64,000 bases of DNA from a virus: positions 1-64,000 of IMG/VR virus record IMGVR_UViG_3300048838_001252; one strand, written 5' to 3'. The notes below the pieces were generated by a model. The model was not told where the DNA came from. It did not search any database and saw only the letters and a list, made by a program, of their open reading frames with translations. Below, piece after piece: positions 26,373 through 34,636 of this stretch; positions within the stretch are counted from its first letter, which is position 1; each line of letters starts with the position of its first letter. The position numbers and the translations under genes are program-made.

Positions 26373-28022
26373 ATGGATGAAAACATCAAAATATTGCTTA
26401 ATAGTAATCAGAACATTGATTCGGTAAACGTGAATAGTTACAATAAAATAGAACTGCAAAACAAACGTTTACCTATTCTTGAATATGACATCAGAAATGT
26501 ATTAAGTGCAACGGAAATATTTGATATTGAAAGAGAAACAAATGAGATTTACAGGATTTACGGTAAAATCGAATACATGTCGCTTTTAAATGGTTTAAGA
26601 ACAGGATATAGTAAACTTGAACATTTCTTTTTACCTTTACAGAATTTAACAACTTCAAAAAACCTATTGAATTCTTTTGATTTTTATCTCGTTAGACCAG
26701 CAGTTAGCGGATATACGACTTTTGGTGGAAATACTGGTACAAGCACAACATTTTATTATGTAAATGAAGACTTTGATGATTGGATAACAAGCACCCCAAG
26801 TGACTATCCTGCTGGTTGGACTGTCAGTGTTGGTGTTGGTAGTTATGTTGAACAAACTGTAACAAATCAAGCTAAATTTGTTCTTGGAAACAATCCTTTT
26901 ATTAATTTAATTACATTATCAAAAGAATTAACTACTCCTGCATATGGTGATATCACAATTGAAACAGTTGTTGACATCTTACCGAATTTAATTCCGGGGA
27001 CAGATTTATTTACAATAATCTTATTCAACGGAAGTAACATATTACATAGTTTCAATACTCTTTCAGGTAGTACTGGATTGAAAACATATCAAGTTAATGT
27101 TCCTATCGGTACACCAGTAACTAAAGTCACTATTATTGCAAACAGTACAAATAAAAGTATTTTCATGGATTATTTTAAAATGTATACCGGAACATTTGGT
27201 GGCGCAAGTAATACAGGATTCATAAGATACTTTCAAGTAGTGGCAACACCGAATGAATTTGAATTATTTCCTGTCGGTTTTGCAAACAACATTTATAACG
27301 AACAAACATATGGATTCAGTTTTAATACGGATTTTGATGTTAGTAATTATGTTGATAATTTTGGTTTTCCATTAACTGAGTTGTTTTTATATGCAGCATA
27401 TAAAAAATGGAATTCACCAGCAGAAACCCTTTCATTTACAAGGTTTTCTACAGGCGGTACTGCAACAAAAGTTGCGTTTTCAACAACTTCTTTAAATATT
27501 GGTGATTATGTTAAAACCACTACGGGTGAAAAAATCGGGGATGTTGTAGAATATTCCAAACCAGATTTTTATCAGGCACAATTAACACCGCAAACATTTT
27601 ACATAAGAACACCATATGTTGATGGCTTTACAAGTAAGGCACTTATCTGGAAATACAATCCATTTATTCCATTTAGATTAAGATATTTTAGTAATGAAAT
27701 ATATAAAACAAACATTAATAACTCATCATATGAACAGGTAATGTCAATACCTTATTATGCAACAGCATTGGATAGTGGTAATTATGTCTGGAGAACCATA
27801 TTACCTCAAGGCTATGTTGACCCATTAACTGGTATAGGGGTAGATTATCCCTTTGTAAATAAAAAAAGGTATTTATTTTCAACAATTATACTTGATGTAG
27901 TTCCAGACTTAACTGATGCTTTAACATATACCGCATTTAAAGACATAAAATTTGGAACACCAACGAATTTAAACATTACACCTATGAGTGATTTGAATAA
28001 TATCGGAAAGCCATGTCTATAA
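26373..28022 (+). CDS. Putative tail fibre/baseplate structural protein, 549 aa
   Basis: Beta-rich and Thr/Asn/Tyr-rich with few charged helices, typical of fibre or baseplate proteins (for example FGGNTGTSTTFYYVNEDFDD and FDVSNYVDNFGFPLTELF). The middle part (about residues 130-280) looks like a jelly-roll carbohydrate-binding module: ITIETVVDILPN, then KVTIIANSTNKSIFMDYFK. No named family is certain. Its stop overlaps the start of the next gene. The start follows the late element so closely that the message may be leaderless. Confidence 0.55.
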   Translation: MDENIKILLNSNQNIDSVNVNSYNKIELQNKRLPILEYDIRNVLSATEIFDIERETNEIYRIYGKIEYMSLLNGLRTGYSKLEHFFLPLQNLTTSKNLLNSFDFYLVRPAVSGYTTFGGNTGTSTTFYYVNEDFDDWITSTPSDYPAGWTVSVGVGSYVEQTVTNQAKFVLGNNPFINLITLSKELTTPAYGDITIETVVDILPNLIPGTDLFTIILFNGSNILHSFNTLSGSTGLKTYQVNVPIGTPVTKVTIIANSTNKSIFMDYFKMYTGTFGGASNTGFIRYFQVVATPNEFELFPVGFANNIYNEQTYGFSFNTDFDVSNYVDNFGFPLTELFLYAAYKKWNSPAETLSFTRFSTGGTATKVAFSTTSLNIGDYVKTTTGEKIGDVVEYSKPDFYQAQLTPQTFYIRTPYVDGFTSKALIWKYNPFIPFRLRYFSNEIYKTNINNSSYEQVMSIPYYATALDSGNYVWRTILPQGYVDPLTGIGVDYPFVNKKRYLFSTIILDVVPDLTDALTYTAFKDIKFGTPTNLNITPMSDLNNIGKPCL

Positions 28023-28813
28023 TCAGAGAAGTTGTAAAATATAATCAAACCGATATTAATATCAAAATACCTATTGGAATAACTGATGGATTTTCGGGAT
28101 ATCAGCAGGAAATTGAAAAACTTACATCATTTTCTGCAACAAATTTGGTTAACCCGGAGAACGATATTGAGGTGAGAAGGTTTAAATATTACACCACAAC
28201 AAACTCAACAATGCAGTTTCAGTTTTATAATGGCTCGAATTATAGTACAAATTTTACATATGCCGGATTTGCTTCAGCAGAAATAAATCCAAGTAATGGA
28301 AAAATAACCAATAGTTTTTTTATTCTGGATTTTTATGATTCGTTCGACCCATATAATCAAAATAAAATATTTTCAACGTACCAAACCAAATTGGTAACTG
28401 GTACAAGTAAGACAGCCAATTATAAAATCATCACCTCACAATTTTATAATTTTTATGTTCCCATTAATTATATTAATTCTTTCACAGGAACAACGGTGAT
28501 TGGATATAGTAAATTCAGTTTTTATAATGCTAAAACCGGAAAAATTCAGTTATTTTTTAATAATGATAATAGTAGTATGCTCTTATCACCAGAAAAACTA
28601 TATTATAAAACTGAATTAAATTTAACTGCAAAGACATGGAGATTTATCACTTCCTCATCTCCAAACATGATTGCAAAAGAAATACCTTACACAACCAACA
28701 CAGAATATAGTGATAAGGTAAATAACACTTTTGATAAATTCAATAGTAAAGCACAAGATTACCCAAGTGGCAATACGTTTAACTTTGAAGACGGAACTTA
28801 TGATATAACGTAA
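28013..28813 (+). CDS. Putative tail/baseplate structural protein, 266 aa
   Basis: Overlaps the previous gene by 10 bases, so the two are coupled. It begins MSIIREVVKYNQTDINIKIP and is beta-rich with aromatic residues (TTTNSTMQFQFYNGSNYSTN). It probably partners the 549-residue protein. Its 3' end overlaps the convergent gp15-like gene by 16 bases with no terminator between them. No family recognised. Confidence 0.55.
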   Translation: MSIIREVVKYNQTDINIKIPIGITDGFSGYQQEIEKLTSFSATNLVNPENDIEVRRFKYYTTTNSTMQFQFYNGSNYSTNFTYAGFASAEINPSNGKITNSFFILDFYDSFDPYNQNKIFSTYQTKLVTGTSKTANYKIITSQFYNFYVPINYINSFTGTTVIGYSKFSFYNAKTGKIQLFFNNDNSSMLLSPEKLYYKTELNLTAKTWRFITSSSPNMIAKEIPYTTNTEYSDKVNNTFDKFNSKAQDYPSGNTFNFEDGTYDIT

Positions 28814-29562
28814 CCAATTTTTGGTTTTCTGGTCGTTTTAACTATCTCAAATTCTTTTTCGTCCTGAATAAAACCAAGAACTTTAAGTGCGTACTTAGAT
28901 ACGAAGAATCTATCACCGTCAATGTTTTCAATCGGGTTGCTCTCTGCAAATCCCTCAAAATGTAATGGAAGTGGATTTCCTTTTACAAACAAATAGTCTT
29001 GACGACTGGCAAAATTTCTTAAAACCTGTTCATCGTACTGGTTCACATCAACCCTGTATTTGGTGAATAATGCTGCTTCATAGATTAAGTCAACATTCAC
29101 GGGTTCTGGCATTCTGAATTGCAAGTAAATAACTTCACCATTATCCAGTATAGGAACGTTCATATATCTGAACTTGCGTGCCTGTGGAACACGATACTTA
29201 CCACCAATACGAGTTCCGGGTTGTTTATCAATACGTCTCACCGTAATATATGGGGTTGGTACGTTATTATCATTATCCATGAACTTCCATGTCTTACTAA
29301 ATTCTCCCCAACGGTCATTATCAAGATAAAATGTCGGGACGATTTTGTTGTCAATCACACATTTCATGTTGTCCTGATTGACATAATCAAAAACAGCTTG
29401 GTCTAAATCTTCAAATGCAATGGTTCTTGGTAAGAATTTAGTTTTTGTGTCGGTCTGACGCATAAGTTCTTCAATTCTATCCATACCATATTTAAGGTAT
29501 TCTGTACCAACACTTGGTGGATTAGTGTCCAGAGTAAGTTTTACTTTTTTTGGAAGTGACAT
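28798..29562 (-). CDS. gp15: Tail completion/sheath stabiliser, gp15-like
   Basis: A 254-residue protein close to T4 gp15 in length (272 aa). The segment LIYEAALFTKYRVDVNQYDE, then QVLRNFA, corresponds to the gp15 signature (T4: IYELSIFTRYEDD followed by EQILPYF), and RFFVSKYALKVLGFI fits the later strand. In T4, gp15 forms the hexameric ring closing the tail and joining it to the neck. It is placed 6 kb from the gp13-like neck gene. Its own late element lies 15 nt upstream. Confidence 0.65.
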   Translation of the reverse strand: MSLPKKVKLTLDTNPPSVGTEYLKYGMDRIEELMRQTDTKTKFLPRTIAFEDLDQAVFDYVNQDNMKCVIDNKIVPTFYLDNDRWGEFSKTWKFMDNDNNVPTPYITVRRIDKQPGTRIGGKYRVPQARKFRYMNVPILDNGEVIYLQFRMPEPVNVDLIYEAALFTKYRVDVNQYDEQVLRNFASRQDYLFVKGNPLPLHFEGFAESNPIENIDGDRFFVSKYALKVLGFIQDEKEFEIVKTTRKPKIGYVIS

Positions 29563-29577
29563 TTATTCTTTTTTATT

Positions 29578-29586
29578 ATAAATACT
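29578..29586 (-). promoter_or_regulatory. Late-promoter element
   Basis: AGTATTTAT on the minus strand, 15 nt before the gp15-like ATG at 29562; it abuts the TTG of the opposing host-type promoter. Confidence 0.7.
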
Positions 29587-29587
29587 C

Positions 29588-29618
29588 TTGCACTTTAATT
29601 CTTAATGCACTATATTTG
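29588..29618 (+). promoter_or_regulatory. Host-type promoter of the nucleotide-metabolism operon
   Basis: TTG (29588-29590), 20 nt, TATATTTG (29611-29618), 20 nt before the ATG at 29639. Full match to TAnnTTTG. Confidence 0.75.
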
Positions 29619-29638
29619 TTTTCTAAAAATATGTCATT

Positions 29639-29974
29639 ATGCTTGTAGAACGCAAAGAAGTTAAAAATGAAGATGATAGTATTGGATACATAGAATCAAT
29701 TTTTAAATCAGATAACATACTAAAAACCACATATTTTCCTGCAATGCAGAGACTTTATATTGCTTTTAGCAGGGGTCATACGTATTCATATGGAAACATA
29801 TCACCGGATTTTTATGAAGAATTTGAGGAAGCCGAATCTCATGGAAAATTCTTTCACCAGTACATAAATAACAAGACAAAATATCCTTATCGTAAGGAAT
29901 TTACACTATATCCTACGGAAATAAACGAAGTTAGACAAATAATCGAAGAAAATAAAGCCGAAGATAATGAATAG
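29639..29974 (+). CDS. KTSC-domain protein
   Basis: A 111-residue protein. YFPAMQRLYIAFSRGHTYSY, then PDFYEEFEEAESHGKFFHQY, matches the KTSC fold: a short beta unit L-x-V-x-F-x-x-G-x-x-Y-x-Y followed by a helix and an AxSxGxFF motif. The function of KTSC proteins is not established; they are common in phages and are sometimes fused to RNA or nucleotide enzymes. It is the first gene of the early-type operon. Confidence 0.75.
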   Translation: MLVERKEVKNEDDSIGYIESIFKSDNILKTTYFPAMQRLYIAFSRGHTYSYGNISPDFYEEFEEAESHGKFFHQYINNKTKYPYRKEFTLYPTEINEVRQIIEENKAEDNE

Positions 29975-30281
29975 TATGGAAGACTATCAAAACATAATTG
30001 AAATGCTTAAACAAGCATTATCTTTTTATGCAAATCCTGATAATTATAGACAGAAACACCCAATAAATCACGAATTGTTTTCATATATTGAAATGGATAG
30101 TGGTTCTCAGGCAAATTTCGCACTAAATAAACTCAGAGATTTAGAAAATTTAAATAAAAACATGGAAGAAGTGTTTGTAAAAAACATGACCAATGCGATT
30201 GAAACCGGAGAAAGCGTTGAAAATATTCAAAAAATGATTGAAGAGTTTAAAAATTTAAGTGAGAATGATAACAACGTTTAA
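29967..30281 (+). CDS. Hypothetical protein, 104 aa
   Basis: Helical and acidic (YQNIIEMLKQALSFYANPDN, with IETGESVENIQKMIEEFKN near the end). It overlaps the KTSC gene by eight bases and the MazG gene at its end; a second Met at residue 4 could be the true start. No family recognised; presumably an early protein. Confidence 0.6.
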   Translation: MNSMEDYQNIIEMLKQALSFYANPDNYRQKHPINHELFSYIEMDSGSQANFALNKLRDLENLNKNMEEVFVKNMTNAIETGESVENIQKMIEEFKNLSENDNNV

Positions 30282-30639
30282 CGAATATCAGAAAGAAGCA
30301 AATTTTCTTAAAATATCTTTAGATAAATTTATCGAAGAACATCCAGATACCCCAAAAGATGTAAAATTACTACTTGCGGTGGCTTATGATGGTTTGGGAT
30401 TGGGTGAAGCGGGTGAAGTTCAGGGTAAAATAAAGAAAATTATACGTGATAATGGCGGTAAAATTACACGTGAACACGTCATTGAAATAAAAAAAGAATT
30501 GGGTGATATACTTTGGTATGTAGCATCAATGTGCGATAATCTTGAAATTAGTTTGGAAGACGTTGCCACCGGAAATATTGAGAAATTAAAGGGTAGACGT
30601 GACAGAGGTACATTACATGGAAGTGGAGATAATCGATAA
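30265..30639 (+). CDS. MazG-like NTP pyrophosphohydrolase
   Basis: A 124-residue protein from the ATG at 30265; an upstream in-frame GTG at 30259 is less likely. LGLGEAGEVQGKIKKI and KKELGDILWYVASMCDNLEI carry the EAGE...ELGD metal-binding motif of MazG pyrophosphohydrolases, followed by the usual NIEKLKGR and GSGDNR tail. These enzymes hydrolyse NTPs to NMP plus pyrophosphate and may lower alarmone or damaged nucleotide levels during infection. It sits with dUTPase and ThyA in a nucleotide operon. Confidence 0.85.
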   Translation: MITTFNEYQKEANFLKISLDKFIEEHPDTPKDVKLLLAVAYDGLGLGEAGEVQGKIKKIIRDNGGKITREHVIEIKKELGDILWYVASMCDNLEISLEDVATGNIEKLKGRRDRGTLHGSGDNR

Positions 30640-30641
30640 TC

Positions 30642-31034
30642 ATGAGATATAATTGGTCATTAAGAAGATTTTGGTGGTCTTGGTTAAAACAAGATTATAA
30701 AAAACTTTTTTATAAAATCCTGTATGGATGGAAAATGGGTGCATTTGATGGTACAATGTTGCCAGATACTGGAAAGGGGAAATATGTTTCGGTTTATCGA
30801 AAAGGCGATATTATCCAGATTAAACACGAAAGTGGATATGAAGATTTACAATTTGATGAAATCAGAATCATCCCGTATCAACCCAATCATGGTGTAATGG
30901 TTGAAAGATGGAAAGACGGTAAAATGTATAATAGACATCATCTTGATATTAAACAATTAAGTAAAAGCATAATATATGCTTCAAATGTTGAGGCATTAGC
31001 AAGTAAAAAGAAAAATAATGGAAATCAGATTTAA
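30642..31034 (+). CDS. Hypothetical basic protein, 130 aa
   Basis: The Trp/Tyr/Lys-rich N-terminus (RRFWWSWLKQDYKKLFYKIL) is followed by a beta-rich domain (YVSVYRKGDIIQIKHESGYE). No family recognised. It overlaps the dUTPase start by 17 bases. The aromatic-basic leader could associate with membrane or nucleic acid. Confidence 0.6.
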   Translation: MRYNWSLRRFWWSWLKQDYKKLFYKILYGWKMGAFDGTMLPDTGKGKYVSVYRKGDIIQIKHESGYEDLQFDEIRIIPYQPNHGVMVERWKDGKMYNRHHLDIKQLSKSIIYASNVEALASKKKNNGNQI

Positions 31035-31494
31035 AAAATTAATACCGGAAGCAAAAACACCATACAAAGCCATTGATATTGACGCTGGTTTTGATTTATT
31101 TGCGACAACAATTGATGAAAATGAGAATTTCATTCAATACGGAACTGGAATTGCCGTTGAAATACCTGAAGGGTATGTTGGATTAGTGTTTCCCAGAAGT
31201 TCAGTCACCAAATATGATTTGATGCTTAAAAACGGTGTTGGTGTAATTGATGCATCATATCGGGGAGAAATAATGTGTAGATTCACACCAATTATCAATA
31301 ATAATATCAAGGACATTGTGATTGACGAACGTGGTTTTGATTTCATGTTTGATGAAAATAAACGCTACAATATTGGTGACCGTGTGGCACAAATAGTATT
31401 CATGGAAATTCCAAAAATAACATTAGTTGAAGCACAAGAACTATCAGATACTGAACGTGGTGATGGTGGCTTCGGGTCAACTGGTAGTAAATAA
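31018..31494 (+). CDS. dut: dUTPase
   Basis: A 158-residue trimeric-type dUTPase with all five motifs: AGFDLFA (1), PRSSVTKY (2), GVGVIDASYRGEI (3), GDRVAQIVF (4) and RGDGGFGSTG (5). It converts dUTP to dUMP, which feeds the thymidylate synthase two genes downstream and keeps uracil out of phage DNA. A roughly ten-residue insertion lies between motifs 3 and 4 (DERGFDFMFDENK). Confidence 0.95.
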   Translation: MEIRFKKLIPEAKTPYKAIDIDAGFDLFATTIDENENFIQYGTGIAVEIPEGYVGLVFPRSSVTKYDLMLKNGVGVIDASYRGEIMCRFTPIINNNIKDIVIDERGFDFMFDENKRYNIGDRVAQIVFMEIPKITLVEAQELSDTERGDGGFGSTGSK

Positions 31495-31522
31495 ATAATA
31501 ATAATATTAATAAATCTTGATT

Positions 31523-31726
31523 ATGAAGGGTACAACTGGAATCAGAATTAGAAGAGAAAGTGCAAGAAAAGCACTTGAAGCACAATTGGTGCGTGGCACA
31601 AAGCCAGAAAAAATAAATGGTAAGACTACCAGTAACATGGTCGCACTTACAGATGGTGATAAAAAACGTATTGAACGTGAAATCGAGACATTGAGTAAGT
31701 CAAAGAATAAAACTGTATTGACGTAA
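31523..31726 (+). CDS. Small basic hypothetical protein, 67 aa
   Basis: Start taken at the ATG 31523 (MKGTTGIRIRRESARKALEA); an upstream TTG is in frame but less likely. Lys/Arg-rich and helical (DKKRIEREIETLSKSK), so it may bind nucleic acid. Its stop overlaps the thyA start (TAATG), indicating coupling. No family recognised. Confidence 0.6.
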   Translation: MKGTTGIRIRRESARKALEAQLVRGTKPEKINGKTTSNMVALTDGDKKRIEREIETLSKSKNKTVLT

Positions 31727-32784
31727 TGAAACAATATCTGGACTTATTACAAAACATCGTTGATAACGGTGTGGAAAAGGAAAGTGGTAGAGCAAATATG
31801 CCAAATACCATAGGTATATCACACGGTGTGATTAAAATGGATTTACAAGAAGGATTTCCACTGCTAACCACAAAGAAAATGTACTGGAAAGGCATTGTAC
31901 ATGAACTTCTTTGGTTTCTCAGAGGTGATACAAACATTAAATATCTTGTTGATAACAACGTGAACATCTGGAATGGTGATGCTTATCGCTGGTATTTGAA
32001 ATGGTGGGAAGAAGAAGGTAAAGATGTTATCGGCAATAGAAAATGCGATTCAATTGAAGAATTTATCACAGAAGTTAAACAAAATCGTGCCCTTTACCCA
32101 TTTCCGTGGAAAGGACATGGAGAATATATGATAGGTGATTTAGGTAAAGTCTATGGTTATCAATGGCGTAATCAGAATGGTGTTGACCAAATAAAAGAGG
32201 TTATCGAAGGTTTGAAGTCAAATCCTTATAGCAGGTATCATATAATTGATGCGTGGCAGAAATCAGATTTTAAGGAAATGGCACTTCCACCATGTCACCT
32301 TCTTTATCAGTTTATTGTAAGACCTTTGAGTCAAAAAGAAAGAGTTGAATGGTATTTCAATGAATTTAAGCCATTATTACCTCTTATTAAAAAAGATGTT
32401 GATATGGTATTAAATAATACTAATGTTCCGAAATTCTATCTCGACTTGAACATGTATCAAAGGTCGGTAGATACACCGCTTGGTTGTCCATATAATTTAG
32501 CGTCAATGTCATTACTATTAATGATATTTGCGAAAGCAAGTAATATGATTGCGGGTGTTGCTACTTGGATTGGTGGTGATACACATATTTATGTTAATCA
32601 ACTCGATGGAGTTAATGAACAATTAAAAAGAGAACCATATAAGTTACCTCAAATGGTAATAAATAAGGAGTTAAATTCACTTGAAGATATTTTATTATTA
32701 ACTATTGATGATTTTGAGTTAGTTGATTATGTCTCGCACCCAACAATTAAATTCGAATTATCTGTGGGTTTAAAAAAGGTGTAG
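31726..32784 (+). CDS. thyA: Thymidylate synthase (ThyA type)
   Basis: A 352-residue ThyA, longer than the usual 264. It has FPLLTTKKMYWKGIVHELLW (folate and N-terminal motif), the catalytic LPPCHLLYQF near residue 189, and LNMYQRSVDTPLGCPYNLAS (dUMP-binding RS and N). Insertions include about 45 residues after WYLKWWEEE and about 40 after IVRPLS, between the catalytic strand and FYLDLNMYQRS. It methylates dUMP to dTMP using methylene-tetrahydrofolate. The gene is uninterrupted; a GIY-YIG endonuclease gene follows 51 nt later, a contrast with T4, where such a gene lies inside a thyA intron. Confidence 0.93.
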   Translation: MKQYLDLLQNIVDNGVEKESGRANMPNTIGISHGVIKMDLQEGFPLLTTKKMYWKGIVHELLWFLRGDTNIKYLVDNNVNIWNGDAYRWYLKWWEEEGKDVIGNRKCDSIEEFITEVKQNRALYPFPWKGHGEYMIGDLGKVYGYQWRNQNGVDQIKEVIEGLKSNPYSRYHIIDAWQKSDFKEMALPPCHLLYQFIVRPLSQKERVEWYFNEFKPLLPLIKKDVDMVLNNTNVPKFYLDLNMYQRSVDTPLGCPYNLASMSLLLMIFAKASNMIAGVATWIGGDTHIYVNQLDGVNEQLKREPYKLPQMVINKELNSLEDILLLTIDDFELVDYVSHPTIKFELSVGLKKV

Positions 32785-32811
32785 GACTACCATTCAATTT
32801 TTCATTATTGG

Positions 32812-32820
32812 AGTATTTAT
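32812..32820 (+). promoter_or_regulatory. Late-promoter element of the GIY-YIG gene
   Basis: AGTATTTAT, 15 nt before the ATG at 32836. It lies inside an otherwise early-type operon. Confidence 0.65.
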
Positions 32821-32835
32821 GATGAAAGAAATGTT

Positions 32836-33567
32836 ATGACTGGAATATATAAAATCAGAAATAAAATAAACAATAAATGTTATTATGGTTCAGCAAAAAA
32901 CATTAAAAGACGATGGGCGAGACATAAATCTCAACTAAAACATAACAGACATGAGAATATTGTCTTGCAGAGGGCATGGAATAAATATGGTGAAGAAAAT
33001 TTTGAATTTGTAGTAGTTGAGATATGTGATGAAAATAATTTATTAATTTCTGAACAAAATTATTTAGATTTAAAACCAGAATATAATATTGGTAGACAAG
33101 CATCTGGTGGTGATAATTTAACTAATCACCCAAATCGAAATGACATTATTTGTGAAAGAAAAGTTAGTAATAGAAGAAGAATTGATGAAATGTCTGATAA
33201 TGATAGAAAGAGAATATGGTCAAGACCTAAAGAAAATAATGGAAAATGGAGTGGAGGTGTTTCAATCAAATATTGTGTCTGTGGTAAACAAATTGCGTCC
33301 GAACATAAATATTGTATTGAATGTCTACCAAGAAATGGTGAAAATAATCCATTTTATAATAAACATCATACCGAAAAAACTAAAAGAGAACTATCTGAAC
33401 TACGAAAAGGAAAGTATAATGGTACACAAAATATTAAATTTATGATTGATGATGTCGAATACTTTTCTCTCGGTGATGCTCATATTAAATTAGGTACACC
33501 TATAGCAACAATATTATGGAGATTAAAATCAAAAAATAAGAAATTTGAAAATTATAAATATTTGTAA
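32836..33567 (+). CDS. GIY-YIG homing endonuclease, free-standing
   Basis: A 243-residue protein. The N-terminal GIY-YIG domain is clear: GIYKIRNKINNKCYYGSAKN (the YxG half reads YYG), RRWARHKSQL (catalytic Arg), and later the metal-binding Glu in LLISEQNYLD. The middle has a CxCGK...CxxC zinc-finger-like pair (YCVCGKQIASEHKYCIECLP), followed by a region with NUMOD-like NPFYNKHHTEKTK and a C-terminal helix-turn-helix-like end. This architecture is that of phage Seg/I-Tev-type endonucleases, which spread by cutting alleles lacking them. Its own late element lies just upstream. Confidence 0.85.
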   Translation: MTGIYKIRNKINNKCYYGSAKNIKRRWARHKSQLKHNRHENIVLQRAWNKYGEENFEFVVVEICDENNLLISEQNYLDLKPEYNIGRQASGGDNLTNHPNRNDIICERKVSNRRRIDEMSDNDRKRIWSRPKENNGKWSGGVSIKYCVCGKQIASEHKYCIECLPRNGENNPFYNKHHTEKTKRELSELRKGKYNGTQNIKFMIDDVEYFSLGDAHIKLGTPIATILWRLKSKNKKFENYKYL

Positions 33568-33569
33568 TA

Positions 33570-34103
33570 ATGAACGATTTTAAAACAGGTGGCTATTGCC
33601 CCACGTGCTTACATGCAACTTCAGGATGTACTTGTATGAAAGATTACTGGAATATTGTTGGAAATAATGAAATAAATAAGGTGTTCAAAATACATGTTGG
33701 TGATATTTCAGAAGATGAAAAAGAAAAAATCATAAAAAAATGGAAATCATCGGGATTATTAGAAGGTCTTACTGATAATTTTGATGAAAATATCGCCAGA
33801 GTCTTTGATTTTAATAAACGACAAATTATAATGGATGAAAGATTAAAAGATGTTAACCTCTTAGATGAATTAAGAGAAACAATGGAAGACGTTGAAATTC
33901 AACTTTTCGAAGATGAGAAACGTTGGGGTGATACGTGGAAAGAACGTGGTTTGGTTTATAATGGAATGAATCAGGAAACACGTTGGTTTTACAAAATGCA
34001 AGACTATTTCCAAGATTTTATGGATAATGGCACACCAATTCCTTGGGATAAGGTTATTGGTGAAGCACATATTGCCAAAGTAAGAGAAAAGAAACTTAAA
34101 TAA
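33570..34103 (+). CDS. Cys-motif protein with a capsid-N-terminus-like segment
   Basis: A 177-residue protein. Residues 10-22 form a compact C-x2-C-x6-C-x-C cluster that could bind zinc. Residues 58-79 read W-x3-GLLEGL-x2-N-x2-EN-x-A-x2-F, the same spacing and largely the same residues as positions 29-50 of the major capsid protein of this phage. The C-terminal part is helical. It starts two bases after the endonuclease stop. No known family for the full length; the capsid-like segment may be a shared binding motif. Confidence 0.6.
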   Translation: MNDFKTGGYCPTCLHATSGCTCMKDYWNIVGNNEINKVFKIHVGDISEDEKEKIIKKWKSSGLLEGLTDNFDENIARVFDFNKRQIIMDERLKDVNLLDELRETMEDVEIQLFEDEKRWGDTWKERGLVYNGMNQETRWFYKMQDYFQDFMDNGTPIPWDKVIGEAHIAKVREKKLK

Positions 34104-34107
34104 TTGA

Positions 34108-34350
34108 ATGTTTATACTGTATATAGTGATATTAATATTAGTGGTAATAGTATTACTACTTGTAATATCACTATATTTTCTTGTCAGGAAAACCACCTAT
34201 TTTTCTGACAAAGAAAAGGAATTCATTGTCTTCGTGATTGACATATTTAAGGAATATGGTGATGACTTAGGTATTCAATCCAAAGAACAGCATAAAAAAT
34301 TGGTTGAAGAACTTGAAAAAATAAAAAAGAAAATAAATGACAAAACTTGA
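34108..34350 (+). CDS. Small single-pass membrane protein, 80 aa
   Basis: Residues 2-28 form a strong hydrophobic helix (FILYIVILILVVIVLLLVIS), followed by a charged helical cytoplasmic-type tail (EEKSK-like, ending KKLVEELEKIKKKINDK). No recognised lysis family; a holin would more often have two or three helices, though single-helix pinholins exist. It overlaps the next gene by 14 bases. Confidence 0.65.
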   Translation: MFILYIVILILVVIVLLLVISLYFLVRKTTYFSDKEKEFIVFVIDIFKEYGDDLGIQSKEQHKKLVEELEKIKKKINDKT

Positions 34351-34612
34351 ACAAATTGTAGAATGGTATCCAGATGAAGAATTACTTTCTGCTGATGGAT
34401 TTGAAGACTGTGTAATCGGTGTGACCCTTGATAAGTCTACTGCTGTGTATAAACTTGTGTACTCCACATCTAAATGTATTGAAGTCCTGATTACCAGAGA
34501 CAAAATGAGTAAGGAAGAAGCAGAGGAATTCTTTGACTTTAATGTTGAGGGTGCATATATGGGTGAAAAAACACCAATATTTGTTGATGATTTTATGTTT
34601 TATTGTGAATAA
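34337..34612 (+). CDS. Hypothetical protein, 91 aa
   Basis: Acidic alpha/beta protein starting MTKLEQIVEWYPDEELLSAD and containing a FEDCVIGVTLDKSTAVY strand segment. No family recognised. It ends the early-type operon at a bidirectional terminator. Confidence 0.65.
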   Translation: MTKLEQIVEWYPDEELLSADGFEDCVIGVTLDKSTAVYKLVYSTSKCIEVLITRDKMSKEEAEEFFDFNVEGAYMGEKTPIFVDDFMFYCE

Positions 34613-34636
34613 AAAAGGGAGTGTTAACTCCCTTTT
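34613..34636. terminator. Bidirectional terminator
   Basis: AAAAGGGAGT, GTTA, ACTCCCTTTT: a 10-bp stem between the convergent 34337 and 34624 genes. Confidence 0.85.

Noticed and set aside
32785-32835. Group I intron remnant between thyA and the endonuclease gene.
   Set aside because: Only 51 bases, no recognisable intron core, and thyA looks complete to a normal C-terminus.
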